64,000 nucleotides of DNA from Paulinella micropora (taxonomy: Eukaryota; Cercozoa; Imbricatea; Euglyphida). The number at the start of each line of letters is the position of its first letter. Positions within the stretch are counted from its first letter, which is position 1. The stretch lies in the NCBI GenBank assembly GCA_009731375.1, contig BJOX01000138.1, forward strand, positions 143,407-207,406, read 5' to 3'. Positions 1 to 15,075 of this stretch are shown here, one piece after another. Under the pieces are notes generated by a model. That model was given only the letters and a program-made list of their open reading frames with translations, did not search any database and had not been told where the DNA came from. Both the position numbers and the translations under genes were made by a program.

Positions 1-77
1 AAGGGGGGGGGGGGGGGGGGGGGGGAGGTAAATGGGTAGGAGAGTCAGCAAAGCAGATACATACATATATATATAGA

Positions 78-113
<36 letters not shown>

Positions 114-126
114 TAAAGGGTTTCTC

Positions 127-4512
<4,386 letters not shown>

Positions 4513-4515
4513 GAC

Positions 4516-4677
4516 TGTATGTATGTATGTCTGTCTGTCTGTATGTATGTATGTATGTATGTATGTATGTGTATGTATGTATGTATGTATGTATGTATGT
4601 ATGCATGTACGTACGTACGTACGTACGTATGTATGTATGTATGTATGTATGTATGTATGTATATGTATGTATGTATG

Positions 4678-4709
<32 letters not shown>

Positions 4710-4735
4710 TGTATGTATGTATGTATGCATGCATG

Positions 4736-4769
<34 letters not shown>

Positions 4770-5126
4770 TGTATGCATGTATGCATGTATGTATGTATGT
4801 GTGTATGTATGTATGTGTGTATGTATGTATGTATGTATGTATGTATGTATGTATGTGTATGTATGTATGTACGTATGTATGTATGTATGTATGTATGTAG
4901 GTATGTATGTAGGTACGTATGTAGGTATGTATGTAGGTATGTATGTAGGTATGTACGTATATACATGCGTGTGTGTATGTACGTATGTACGTATGTATGT
5001 ATGTATGTATGTATGTATGTACGTACGTATGTACGTATGTATGTACGTATGTATGCAAGTGTGTATGTATGTATGTATGTATGTATGTATGTATGTATGT
5101 ATGTATGTATGTATGTACATATGTAC

Positions 5127-5157
<31 letters not shown>

Positions 5158-5283
5158 TGTATGTATATATGATACACACGTACGTACGTACGTATGCATG
5201 CATGTATGTATGTATGTATGTATGTGTGTATGTATGTATGTATGTATGTATGTACGTACGTACGTACGTATGTACGTATGTAC

Positions 5284-5314
<31 letters not shown>

Positions 5315-5388
5315 TGTATGTATGTATGTATGTATGTATTCTGTATGTATGTATGTACGTATGTATGTATCTATATGTATGTATGTAC

Positions 5389-5419
<31 letters not shown>

Positions 5420-5470
5420 TGTGTATGTATGTATGTATGTATGTATTCATGTATTCATGGTATGTATGAC

Positions 5471-5501
<31 letters not shown>

Positions 5502-5660
5502 TGTATGTATGCACACATATGTATGTATGTATGCACATATGTATGTATGTATGACATACATATGTATGTATAATGTATGTATGTATGTATGTATGTATGT
5601 ACATATGTATGTACATGTATGTATGTATGTATGTATGTATGTATGTATGTACGAGTACTC
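4516..5660. repeat. Kilobase ATGT microsatellite
   Basis: Over 1.1 kb of TATG units with ACGT, ATGC and GTAG variants, directly upstream of the GTPase start codon. The long reading frames through it (repeating Tyr-Met-Val-Cys) are artefacts. Confidence 0.98.
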
Positions 5661-6560
5661 GTATGTAGGAGATCTTGTAGGTATGTATATGTTTGAAAAA
5701 GGATGAATTATAGGTACACGAATGCATGCCTACATGCTACACATTCAGACAATTATGAACGCTGGCAGTATTTCAGTGGAACAGAAAAAACTAGTTACAA
5801 TCACTTTTTCAAGTTATATTGTGCCATAGGTACCTTGGGTTTTGCTTATGAAAGCCGTGATGGTTAGAAAGAAGCCCTCAGCCTGTCCTGTCAGAACGTC
5901 TATATTTTTTTGTGAGATATTCAAATACAACAGCGATACAGTTACTGAAGCCCTTTTTGCCTATTTCTTCATACGCATGGCTTTTTTGCCTCGGTCCTCT
6001 GCGAAAAGAACTTTGGTCTGACATGGTGAAGGTAAACCATAAAAAACGTTTGTGCTTCCGACATCCTTTGTCGCTTGTTTCATATTGCTGTTTTTTTCAC
6101 CATATTTCCGACAATGATCATCTGTCAGGAGTTCTTGGTGCAAAAATTCGTGGAAAACAAAAAATTTTGGGGGTTTAGGTTTCAATTGAACGATGCAACT
6201 CGTGAGGTGTGTTCCGGAGGTCTCTGACACAACTTGCATGCTTTCATTTCAAGTTGCTGTGCTTGTGATACTGTCGCTGATGATCAGGAATGGATGAAAA
6301 AAATTACTTGTCGCCTCTGTGTGTGGAACCTTGGTGCATATATTTGTGCATAATGCGTGCGTAGCAAAGAGGCCAAACTCAAGTCTCTTGTCTCCGGGAA
6401 GGCCAGCGATGTTGGTCTGATCAAAACCTCACTGCTTGAGCTGAATTTTTTTCGAAATGCTTGAATTTTTATTTCATAGCATTAACACGCAAGAAACAGC
6501 AAAATGAATACATTCATGCAAGAAAGGAAGCATTGGCTTTGATTTTCTTCTAACCTTTGC
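5661..6560. other. Noncoding stretch, nothing recognised
   Basis: Ordinary-complexity DNA without a convincing reading frame, splice pattern or repeat. Confidence 0.6.
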
Positions 6561-6565
6561 TTTTG

Positions 6566-6680
6566 CGTGTGTGTGTGTGTGTGTGTGTTGTGTGTGTTTG
6601 TGTGTGTTGTGTGTGTGTGCTTGAGTCTTGCTTGTGTATGTGTGTACATATTTAATACACGTATGTGTGTATGTGCCATT
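6566..6680. repeat. GT microsatellite
   Basis: GT/TGTGTTG repeat, probably intronic to the candidate exon that follows. Confidence 0.85.
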
Positions 6681-6760
6681 ATTCTTTCAATAACTGGTTT
6701 GCATTGCACCTTAATACGCTGTGTTTGTGTATGCCTGTCTGTGTTATTGTCTTTGGTCAG

Positions 6761-6804
6761 AGTTTGTCACCAACGCGACCAAGCCGCGGAAGGGCACCTT
6801 TGAG
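6761..6804 (+). CDS. Candidate orphan exon, FVTNATKPRKGTFE
   Basis: 44 bases between a pyrimidine-rich CAG acceptor and a GTAGCA donor, reading FVTNATKPRKGTFE with Val next. The KGTFEV end recalls the GxFEV strand of the thioredoxin-like selenoprotein W (Rdx) family, but the C-x-x-C/U motif is not in the window, so this is only a resemblance. Neighbouring exons were not found. Confidence 0.3.
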
Positions 6805-6903
6805 GTAGCAACTCCACTACGCACACACACAATCTTAAACACAATAACTGAAAACGAAAGGGAAAAAGGAAAAACGGGAGCTCAGGTCAGAGCGTAAGGA
6901 CTT

Positions 6904-9900
6904 GAGGAGGAGGAGGAGGAGGAGGAGGAGGAGAAGAAGAAGAAGAAGAAGAAGAAGAAGAAGAAGAAGAAGAAGAAGGAAGAAGGAAGAAGGAAGAAGG
7001 AAGAAGGAAGGAGGAGGAGGAAGGAGGAGGAAGGAGGAGGAAGGAGGAGGAAGGAGGAGGAAGGAGGNNNNNNNNNNNNNNNNNNNNNNNNNNNNNNNNN
7101 NNNNNNNNNNNNNNNNNNNNNNNNNNNNNNNNNNNNNNNNNNNNNNNNNNNNNNNNNNNNNNNNNNNNNNNNNNNNNNNNNNNNNNNNNNNNNNNNNNNN
7201 NNNNNNNNNNNNNNNNNNNNNNNNNNNNGAGGAGGAGGGGAGGAGGAGGCGAGGAGGAGGCGAGGAGGAGGCGAGGAGGAGGCGAGGAGGAGGCGAGGAG
7301 GAGGCGAGGAGGAGGCAAGAAGAAGGAAGGCAAGGAGAAGGCAAGGAGGAGGCAAGGAGGAGGCAAGGAGGAGGCAAGGAGGAGGCAAGGAGGAGGCAAG
7401 GAGGAGGGCAAGGAGGAGGGCAAGGAGGAGGCAAGGAGGCAAGGAGGAGGCAAGGAGGAGGGCAAGAAGAAGGAAAGCAAGAAGAAGGAAGGCAAGAAGC
7501 AGGAAGGCAAGAAGCAGGAAGGCAAGAAGCAGGAAGGCAAGAAGAAGGAAGGCAAGAAGAAGGAAGGCAAGAAGAAGGAAGGCAAGAAGAAGGAAGGCAA
7601 CAAGAAGGAAGGCAAGAAGAAGGAAGGAAGGCAAGAAGAAGGAAGGCAAGAAGAAGGAAGGCAAGAAGAAGAAGGCAAGAAGAAGGAAGGAAAGAAGAAG
7701 GAAGGGAAGAAGAAGGAAGGGAAGAAGAACGAAGAAAAAAAAAACAAAAAAAAAGAAAAAACAAAAACAAAAAAACAAAAAAAAAAGGTGGGGGAAAGAA
7801 AAAAAAGAGAAAAAAGAAAAAAAGAAAAAGAAAGGAGAAAAAAAGAAAAAAAAAGAAAAAAAAAGAAAAAAAAAGAAAAAAAAAGAAGAAAAAAGAGAAA
7901 AAAGAAAAAAAAGAAAAAAAAGAAAAAAAAGAAAAAGAAAAAAAAGAAAAAAAAGAAAAAAAAGAAAAAAAAGAAAAGGTAAAAAGGATGGAAGAGAAGA
8001 AGGAGAAGAAAGAGAAGAAAGAGAAGAAAGAGAAGAAGGAGAAGAAGGAGAAGGAGAAGAAGGAGAAGAAGGAGAAGAAGGAGAAGAAGGAGAAGAAGGA
8101 GAAGAAGGAGAAGAAGGAGAAGGAGGAGAAGGAGGAGAAGGAGGAGAAGGAGGAGAAGNNNNNNNNNNNNNNNNNNNNNNNNNNNNNNNNNNNNNNNNNN
8201 NNNNNNNNNNNNNNNNNNNNNNNNNNNNNNNNNNNNNNNNNNNNNNNNNNNNNNNNNNNNNNNNNNNNNNNNNNNNNNNNNNNNNNNNNNNNNNNNNNNN
8301 NNNNNNNNNNNNNNNNNNNNNNNNNNNNNNNNNNNNNNNNNNNNNNNNNNNNNNNNNNNNNNNNNNNNNNNNNNNNNNNNNNNNNNNNNNNNNNNNNNNN
8401 NNNNNNNNNNNNNNNNNNNNNNNNNNNNNNNNNNNNNNNNNNNNNNNNNNNNNNNNNNNNNNNNNNNNNNNNNNNNNNNNNNNNNNNNNNNNNNNNNNNN
8501 NNNNNNNNNNNNNNNNNNNAAGGAGAAGAAGAAGAAGAAGAAGAAGAAGAAGAAGAAGAAGAAGAAGAAGAAGAAGAAGAAGAAGGAGGAGGAGAAGGAG
8601 AAGAAGAGAAGAAGAAGAAGGAGAAGAAGGAGAAGAAGAAGAAGAAGAAGAAGAAGAAGAAGAAGAAGAAGAAGAAGGAGAAGAAGGAGAAGAAGAAGAA
8701 GGAGAAGAAAGAGAAGGAGAAGGAGAAGAAGGAGAAGAAGAAGAAGGAAAAGGAGAAGAAGAAGGAGGAGGAGGAGAAGAAGAAGAAGAAGAAGAAGAAG
8801 AAGAAGAAGAAGAAGAAGAAGAAGAAGAAGAAGAAGAAGAAGGAGAAGGAGAAGAAGAGGANNNNNNNNNNAGAAGAAGAAGAAGAAGAAGAAGAAGAAG
8901 AAGAAGAAGAAGAAGAAGAAGAAGAAGGAGAAGAAGGAGAAGAAGAAGAAGGAGGAGAAGGAGAAGAAGAAGGAGAAGAAGAAGGAGAAGGAGGAGGAGG
9001 AGAAGGAGGAGGAGGAGGAGAAGAAGAAGAAGAAGAAGAAGAAGAAGAAGAAGAAGAAGAAGAAGAAGAAGAAGAAGAAGAAGAAGAAAAAGAAGAAGAA
9101 GAAGAAGAAGAAGAAGAAGAAGAAGAAGAAGAAGAAGAAGAAGAAGGAGAAGAAGAAGAAGAAGAAGGAGAAGGAGAAGAAGAAGAAGGAGAAGAAGGAG
9201 AAGAAGAAGGAGAAGAAGGAGAAGAAGAAGAAGGAGAAGAAGGAGAAGGAGAAGGAGAAGAAGAAGAAGAAGAAGAAGAAGAAGAAGAAGAAGAAGAAGA
9301 AGAAGAAGAAGAAGAAGAAGAAGAAGAAGAAGAAGAAGAAGAAGAAGAAGAAGAAGAAGCAGGAGAAGAAGAAGCAGGAGAAGAAGGAGAAGAAGAAGGA
9401 GGAGAAGAAGGAGGAGGAGAAGGAGGAGAAGGAGAAGGAGGAGGAGAAGGAGGAGGAAGAAGAAGGAGAAGAAGAAGCAGGAGAAAGAAGAAGCAGGAGA
9501 AGAAGAAGCAGGAGAAGAAGCAGGAGAAGAAGAAGGAGAAGAAGAAGGAGGAGAAGGAGAAGGAGGAGCAGGAGAAGGAGGAGCAGGAGAAGGAGGAGGA
9601 GAAGAAGGAGGAGGAGAAGGAGAAGGAGAAGGAGGAGGAGGAGGAGGAGGAGAAGGAGGAGGAGAAGGAGGAGGAGGAGAAGGAGGAGGAGAAGGAGGAG
9701 GAGAACGAGGAGGAGGAGAAGGAGGAGAAAGAGAAGGAGGAGAAGGAGAAGAAGGAGAAGGAGAAGGAGGAGAAAAAGGAGGAGAAGGAGAAGGAGGAGA
9801 AGGAGAAGGAGGAGAAGGAGAAGGAGGAGAAGGAGAAGCAGGAGAAGGAGAAGCAGGAGAAGGAGAAGCAGGAGAAGGAGGAGCAGGAGAAGGAGGAGCA

Positions 9901-10310
9901 GGAGAAGGAGGACAAGGAGAAGGAGGACAAGGAGAAGGAGAAGGAGGAGAAGGAGGAGGAGAAGGAGAAGGAGGAGNNNNNNNNNNNNNNNNNNNNNNNN
10001 NNNNNNNNNNNNNNNNNNNNNNNNNNNNNNNNNNNNNNNNNNNNNNNNNNNNNNNNNNNNNNNNNNNNNNNNNNNNNNNNNNNNNNNNNNNNNNNNNNNN
10101 NNNNNNNNNNNNNNNNNNNNNNNNNNNNNNNNNNNNNNNNNNNNNNAGGAGGAGAAGGAGGAGGAGAAGGAGGAGGAGAAGGAGGAGGAGAAGGAGGAGG
10201 AGAAGGAGGAGGAGAAGGAGAAGGAGGAGGAGAAGGAGGAGGAGGAGGAGAAGGAGGAGGAGAAGGACTAGAAGGAGGAGGAGAAGGGAGGAGGAGGAGA
10301 AGAAGAAGAA
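6904..10310. repeat. 3.4 kb GGA/GAA purine-strand tract
   Basis: Almost pure G and A on the plus strand in shifting units (GGA, GAA, GGAA, GAAAAA), with gaps at 7068-7228, 8159-8519, 8862-8871 and 9977-10146. Open frames on both strands (Glu/Lys/Arg or Ser/Leu/Phe/Pro runs) are artefacts. Such mirror-symmetric tracts can form triplex DNA. Confidence 0.97.
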
Positions 10311-10327
10311 GGTGGAGGAGGAGGAGA

Positions 10328-10378
10328 ACAAGAATAAGAACAAGAACAAGAACAAGAACCAGAACCAGAACAAGAACA

Positions 10379-10425
<47 letters not shown>

Positions 10426-10622
10426 AAGAACAAGAACAAGAACAAGCAAGAACAAGAGCAAAAGCAAGAGCAAAAGCAAGAGCAAGAGCAAGAACAAGAA
10501 CAAGAACAAGAACAAGAACAAGAACAAGAACAAGAGCAAGAGCAGCAGCAGCAGCAACAAGAACAACAGCAAGAACAAGAACAAGAACAACAACAACCAT
10601 CATCATCATCATCATCATCATC
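10328..10622. repeat. AACAAG/AACCAG and CAT repeats
   Basis: Hexanucleotide AACAAG/AACCAG array passing into CAG/CAA and a short ATC run. Confidence 0.95.
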
Positions 10623-10638
10623 CTCGTAGTCATCGTAC

Positions 10639-10683
10639 CTTGGCAGCCTGTGACTCTTTGTACAGCACTTTCGAGTGGTAGAG
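10639..10683 (-). CDS. Candidate orphan exon, LYHSKVLYKESQAAK
   Basis: 45 bases, phase 0 at both ends, with a strong acceptor (CTACGCGCCTACCAG) and a consensus donor (AAG then GTACGA). Its intron would contain the purine tract. No other exon of this gene was identified and no family is recognised. Confidence 0.35.
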
Positions 10684-10824
10684 CTGGTAGGCGCGTAGGG
10701 GTCAGTGTAATTGGTACAGGGGCAAGCGTTCTCACACGTGATGAGCTATCTAGAACATATACATAAAATGTAATCGCTGTAGGTCAAAGTTGGTGACGAC
10801 GTAACCGTCTGTAGCTTTGTGGGA

Positions 10825-10873
10825 ATGGCGCGTCCATTCAAGTCACTTAAGGAAGCAGACCTTGATGCGGTGA

Positions 10874-10914
<41 letters not shown>

Positions 10915-11210
10915 GAGAGAGGAGAGAGAGAGAGAGAGAGAGAGAGTTAATGGTGAGCATGGCACATCCATTCAAGTCGCTTAAGGAAGCAGGCATTGAA
11001 GCGGTCTCCCCTTTCCAACGTTGACATACATGTATATATGTATGTAAAAAGATTTACATGTATGTAGTTCGCCGAGGACCTAGTGAGGGCAGTCAAGTAT
11101 CTATGTGTGTATGCATGTATGTAATTGTATGTCTGTACTTAGGTGGCTGAGGACGTGGTCAAGGCAGTCAAGGCGGCAGGAGGAGGCGGCAAGGCTGCCA
11201 GCGAAGGCAA

Positions 11211-11241
<31 letters not shown>

Positions 11242-11259
11242 CACACATATACACACATA

Positions 11260-11297
<38 letters not shown>

Positions 11298-11381
11298 GGA
11301 CGAAATGCATACACGTTAATTAATACAAAGTCACGCATGCACATTTATTCACTAACTTGTTACCGAGGAGATGAGCTGTGC

Positions 11382-11412
<31 letters not shown>

Positions 11413-11591
11413 TGTATGTATGCATGCATGCATGCGTGTATGTATGGATGCATGTATGTATGTATGTATGTATGTATGTATGAACGTATGTATGTATGTT
11501 TGTGCGTGTGTGAAGACAAGGCCAAGGAGGAGGCGCCCGCTGCAGCTGCCGAGGAGGAAAAGCCTGCAAAGAAGTACGTAACTCGGACGTC

Positions 11592-11629
<38 letters not shown>

Positions 11630-12205
11630 ACAACAACAACGACAACAACGACAACAACAACGAAAAAAGGGGGGGGGGGTATATACGACACTGAGACGTC
11701 AAAAATCAAACGAGATAAAATGAGGAGGGGGGGGGGGNNNNNNNNNNNNNNNNNNNNNNNNNNNNNNNNNNNNNNNNNNNNNNNNNNNNNNNNNNNNNNN
11801 NNNNNNNNNNNNNNNNNNNNNNNNNNNNNNNNNNNNNNNNNNNNNNNNNNNNNNNNNNNNNNNNNNNNNNNNNNNNNNNNNNNNNNNNNNNNNNNNNNNN
11901 NNNNNNNNNNNNNNNNNNNNNNNNNNNNNNNNNNNNNNNNNNNNNNNNNNNNNNNNNNNNNNNNNNNNNNNNNNNNNNNNNNNNNNNNNNNNNNNNNNNN
12001 NNNNNNNNNNNNNNNNNNNNNNNNNNNNNNNNNNNNNNNNNNNNNNNNNNNNNNNNNNNNNNNNNNNNNNNNNNNNNNNNNNNNNNNNNNNNNNNNNNNN
12101 NNNNNNNNNNNNNNNNNNNNNNNNNNNNNNNNNNNNNNNNNNNNNNNNNNNNNNNNNNNNNNNNNNNNNNNNNNNNNNNNNNNNNNNNNNNNNNNNNNNN
12201 NNNNN

Positions 12206-12250
<45 letters not shown>

Positions 12251-12316
12251 CTATTTACGCTTTCTTGGTGTAAGGGTGCGAAGAAGGCGGCTGCGAAGAA
12301 GCGCAAGACCAAGTAG
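10825..12316 (+). CDS. Small basic Lys/Ala/Glu-rich protein, four exons
   Basis: Exons proposed: 10825-10869, 11143-11206, 11516-11577 and 12275-12316. Phases match at each join and give 70 residues from ATG to TAG. Parts: MARPFKSLKEADLDA, VAEDVVKAVKAAGGGG, KAKEEAPAAAAEEEKPAKKY and a nuclear-signal-like GAKKAAAKKRKTK end. Donors are GTGAGA, GCAAAC (a GC-AG intron) and GTAACT. The charged, alanine-rich make-up suggests a nuclear or nucleic-acid-binding protein; no family is recognised. The last intron contains the gap at 11738-12205, so an extra exon could be hidden there. Confidence 0.6.
10959..11003 (+). pseudogene. Second copy of exon 1 of the basic-protein gene
   Basis: Reads MAHPFKSLKEAGIEA, ten to eleven of fifteen codons unchanged from 10825-10869, followed by GTCTCC instead of GTGAGA. 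GA microsatellite lies between the copies. An alternative first exon is possible. Confidence 0.75.
11068..11097 (+). pseudogene. Partial copy of exon 2 of the basic-protein gene
   Basis: After an ATGTAG acceptor it reads FAEDLVRAVK, matching VAEDVVKAVK of 11143-11172, then runs into an ATGT array without a donor at that point. Confidence 0.7.
11209..11515. repeat. CA, CT and ATGT microsatellites
   Basis: CA/CT run at 11209-11297 and ATGT array at 11381-11510, both intronic in the basic-protein gene. Confidence 0.95.
11594..12245. other. CAA repeat, G run, gap and C run in the last intron
   Basis: CAA units to 11660, G runs, a gap at 11738-12205, then 31 C residues. A G run meeting a C run across the gap suggests an assembly inversion or join at a homopolymer. 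Confidence 0.8.
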
Positions 12317-12790
12317 ACGCAACGGAGAGAGAAAAGGCAGTACGCCAAGGGTAATGCAGGAGCTAACAAAGACCGCTCCTTTGCGTGGGGCAGGCTAGGC
12401 AAGGCACAGCTGTCCGACATGACACGATCTGATTCTCACGACTTGCAAACGAACATGCCAATGTTTTCCTTTTTCCTTTTTTCTTTTCTTTTTTTTCGAC
12501 TTTACGTTGTGTGATTTGTTTCGCACATGCGCAAAGGAAAAGAAAAGAGAAAAAGAAACCCAGAGGAGCTGTTATGGGATGAATAAGAAAGGGGAGGAAA
12601 TATTTAAAATTATTTCTCTCCTGTCGCTAAGGACAGTGCGCTTTGCTAAGTCCGCCTCACCTTTGCTTTTGGTTATTCCTTGAATCAATCTGTTTTCTAC
12701 TCGATGCCATTAAAGAAAAAGAAAAAAAAGCCTCATGTATAGATACAGGTATGCAGATTCAAATCAAGTTTATGAATCCCAGATTGACGC
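12317..12790 (+). other. Probable 3' untranslated and downstream region
   Basis: No coding frame after the stop codon; T-rich and A-rich stretches with ATTAAAG at 12709-12715 as a possible poly-A signal. Confidence 0.4.
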
Positions 12791-12807
12791 TCTGAGCGGC
12801 TCTCTTC

Positions 12808-12812
<5 letters not shown>

Positions 12813-12844
<32 letters not shown>

Positions 12845-12885
12845 GACACTCTCTCTCTCTCTCTGTCTCTGACACTCTCTCTATC
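12813..12885. repeat. CT microsatellite with GACACT interruptions
   Basis: CTCTGACACT units in tandem. Confidence 0.9.
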
Positions 12886-12994
12886 TCAGTCTGTCACATG
12901 GTACCAGAAGATTTCGGGTCCGGCAGAGCCGACGTGTGATAGATTTAGATAGGTGTTTTGGCCCGCAGGGCATGTGTACCTGAAGCAGTGGGAG

Positions 12995-13092
12995 GGGGCG
13001 CCTACGCCAACCACCGCGCTGCCGACCCCGCCTCGCCGCGCTGTCGCGCTGCGAGGCAGGGTCGGCAGCGCGGGGTTGGCGTAGGGCGCCCC
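12995..13092. repeat. Long GC-rich hairpin
   Basis: Two arms of about 47 bases (12995-13041 and 13046-13092) are near-perfect reverse complements; both read GGGGCGCC(C)TACGCCAACC inward. The loop is only a few bases. The surroundings are AT-rich. It could be a foldback element or structured RNA; no coding potential. Confidence 0.75.
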
Positions 13093-13355
13093 TTTGCAGT
13101 TTACAGCACTTAATTTTAAACTAACACTATAGTTTTTAATAATAATGACTTTCACTAGTACTGTAAATAAACAGAAAGTATGATGTATTTCATTATTTCT
13201 TCGCAACATTTGGAGAACGACCTACTAACTCTTTCCCAAATGTCCCGCGAGCCCTTTTCCATTTCGAATGCTGCTTGTCTTCTGGTGCGAGATAAAACGC
13301 AAAATCTGTGATGCCATTCACACCGTAAGCATCTTGATTGCATAAGTGCTGATCG

Positions 13356-13393
<38 letters not shown>

Positions 13394-13470
13394 TTATCCA
13401 ACCCCATCTATCCATCCATTCTATCTATCTATCTATCTATCTATCTATATATCTATCTATCTATCTATTA
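13356..13470. repeat. CTAT microsatellite
   Basis: Two CTAT arrays separated by CCAT units. Confidence 0.97.
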
Positions 13471-15075
13471 TAACCGGAACAGCTACTCTGACAATTAGTC
13501 GTACCTCAACTGTAGAGGGGCAGACCAAGCATTAGATTCAAGTAACTACAAGCCGGACGACACTGAATTGAATTATGTATTGTGCGGGCCGGCCGATAAT
13601 CCCTTTTCCCACCTGGATTCGTAATATATATTAATTTTATTACTGGCTAGTCTGATCATGAGCTGAACTTAATATCGTTATTTAAAATTTTTAGTTTTGT
13701 TATTTAAGAGGTGTTCCTGAAATATTGTTGTCAAGGATTTTAACTTGTGTTTCTTCGCAATTTGATAGTTTTCTCCACTTTGTTATTTTGATGAGAGCTT
13801 TGTTTGTTTGCGCACTGAAGAGCTGGCCTTGTTTTTTCCCTTTCATAGAAATCTGTATTTTGACTTGACAGTATCTATATTCTTCTTTATAATTAGCTTC
13901 TCCTGATACCTTACTAGTGCCTAACACTAATAAAAAAACTAAGAAGAAAGTTTCTTCAAAACTAGCCGGATACACCGTGATTTTCACCCGGACAATATCG
14001 GGTATTACGTGTCCGGCACATCGCTAAACCCCTGCGTTATTCAAAAACAATACGTACGCGTGTACTGTAGGCATCACCCCCCGGATAGCCGGTAAAAAGT
14101 ACACTTTTTCGGGTGTCAGGTGCACATAGTTTTTTTCCCATTATTTCAATATCGTTTGGCCGGATTTGACCTAATGCCATTTTAACCGTGGTCTGTGGCC
14201 GCTTTCTTTTTCGGCTTCACTGATCTAATATAACGAGACATCATTCTCCTTTGGGGGATTTGTGTCTGGTTGTATTACCGACTTTTTATCGAGCTATCTT
14301 CAGGGAATGTAACATTGAAGTCACCAGCACAAGGCTGATTTCTTTTCTGGCTTGTTTTTGGAACAGCAGAAAGAAAAATTGGACAGACTATCTCTTCTGA
14401 GTAGGTGTTCCAAAAAACAAATACTCCAGCACATCCCCACACAGCTCCTTTTGCAAAACCAGACGTCTAGGCATTTGTGAGTAGGTGTCTCAGTACCCTC
14501 TACACAGCCTGTATCTGTGTCCTCATAAGGAGGCCAGACACCAGACCTCATAGCTGTTCTTGTGTTCTCTCTTGAGACAGAGACAGAGTAGGTCAACAGA
14601 CGTACAAACAAACACTCACAGTTACAAACAAACTTGAAGGACACGAGCGTAGTACTCCTCCTTTCAAGTCTGTGCACTTAGTTGCCTCTCAAAACACATA
14701 CATCAGAGTATTTTTGCAAATCTCTGACTGTTTTTCGACAATAGGTCTGAACAAGTGTCAGACGACAGGTCGACTTCTCAAGGAGTGCTTCTCGAGCCTC
14801 TTTGACATTATCTGTACGTAGGTCCTCGTACCTCATAACAGATACAACAACAAAAAGAGAAAAAGAAAAGAGGAGTGGAGAAGGAGATCAAGTTTTCAGA
14901 GAAAGTCGTATAGACTACTTCTTTCTCACAAACAAAAACACATAAGACATAGAGGTGAGACTCTCTCTCTCTCTACACTGTCTTTTCATCTTTCCTCTCT
15001 ATTCGTTCCTCAGAGACGAACAGAGTAATTACGGAGTAGAAACAGATCTATCTCCTTTGTATTCCTTCAGAGACC
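13471..15075. other. Leader of gypsy element 1; no LTR recognised
   Basis: Noncoding. It should contain the 5' LTR and primer-binding site of the element, but no direct copy of it was recognised in 23369-25100. Pyrimidine-rich and AGACAGAG-rich stretches precede the start at 15076. Confidence 0.4.

Noticed and set aside
5912-6239. Overlapping frames of 88 and 92 codons
   Set aside because: No compositional or motif support; open by chance on opposite strands.
6835-10681. Open frames of over 1100 codons on both strands through the purine tract
   Set aside because: Composition artefact of GGA/GAA repeats with gaps; no complex sequence or splice context.
12886-13343. Minus-strand frames of 62 and 107 codons
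   Set aside because: They run through the GC hairpin and lack splice or protein features.
13471-15075. 5' LTR of gypsy element 1
   Set aside because: No repeat of this sequence was recognised 3' of the element; an alignment of 13471-15075 with 23369-25100 would settle it.
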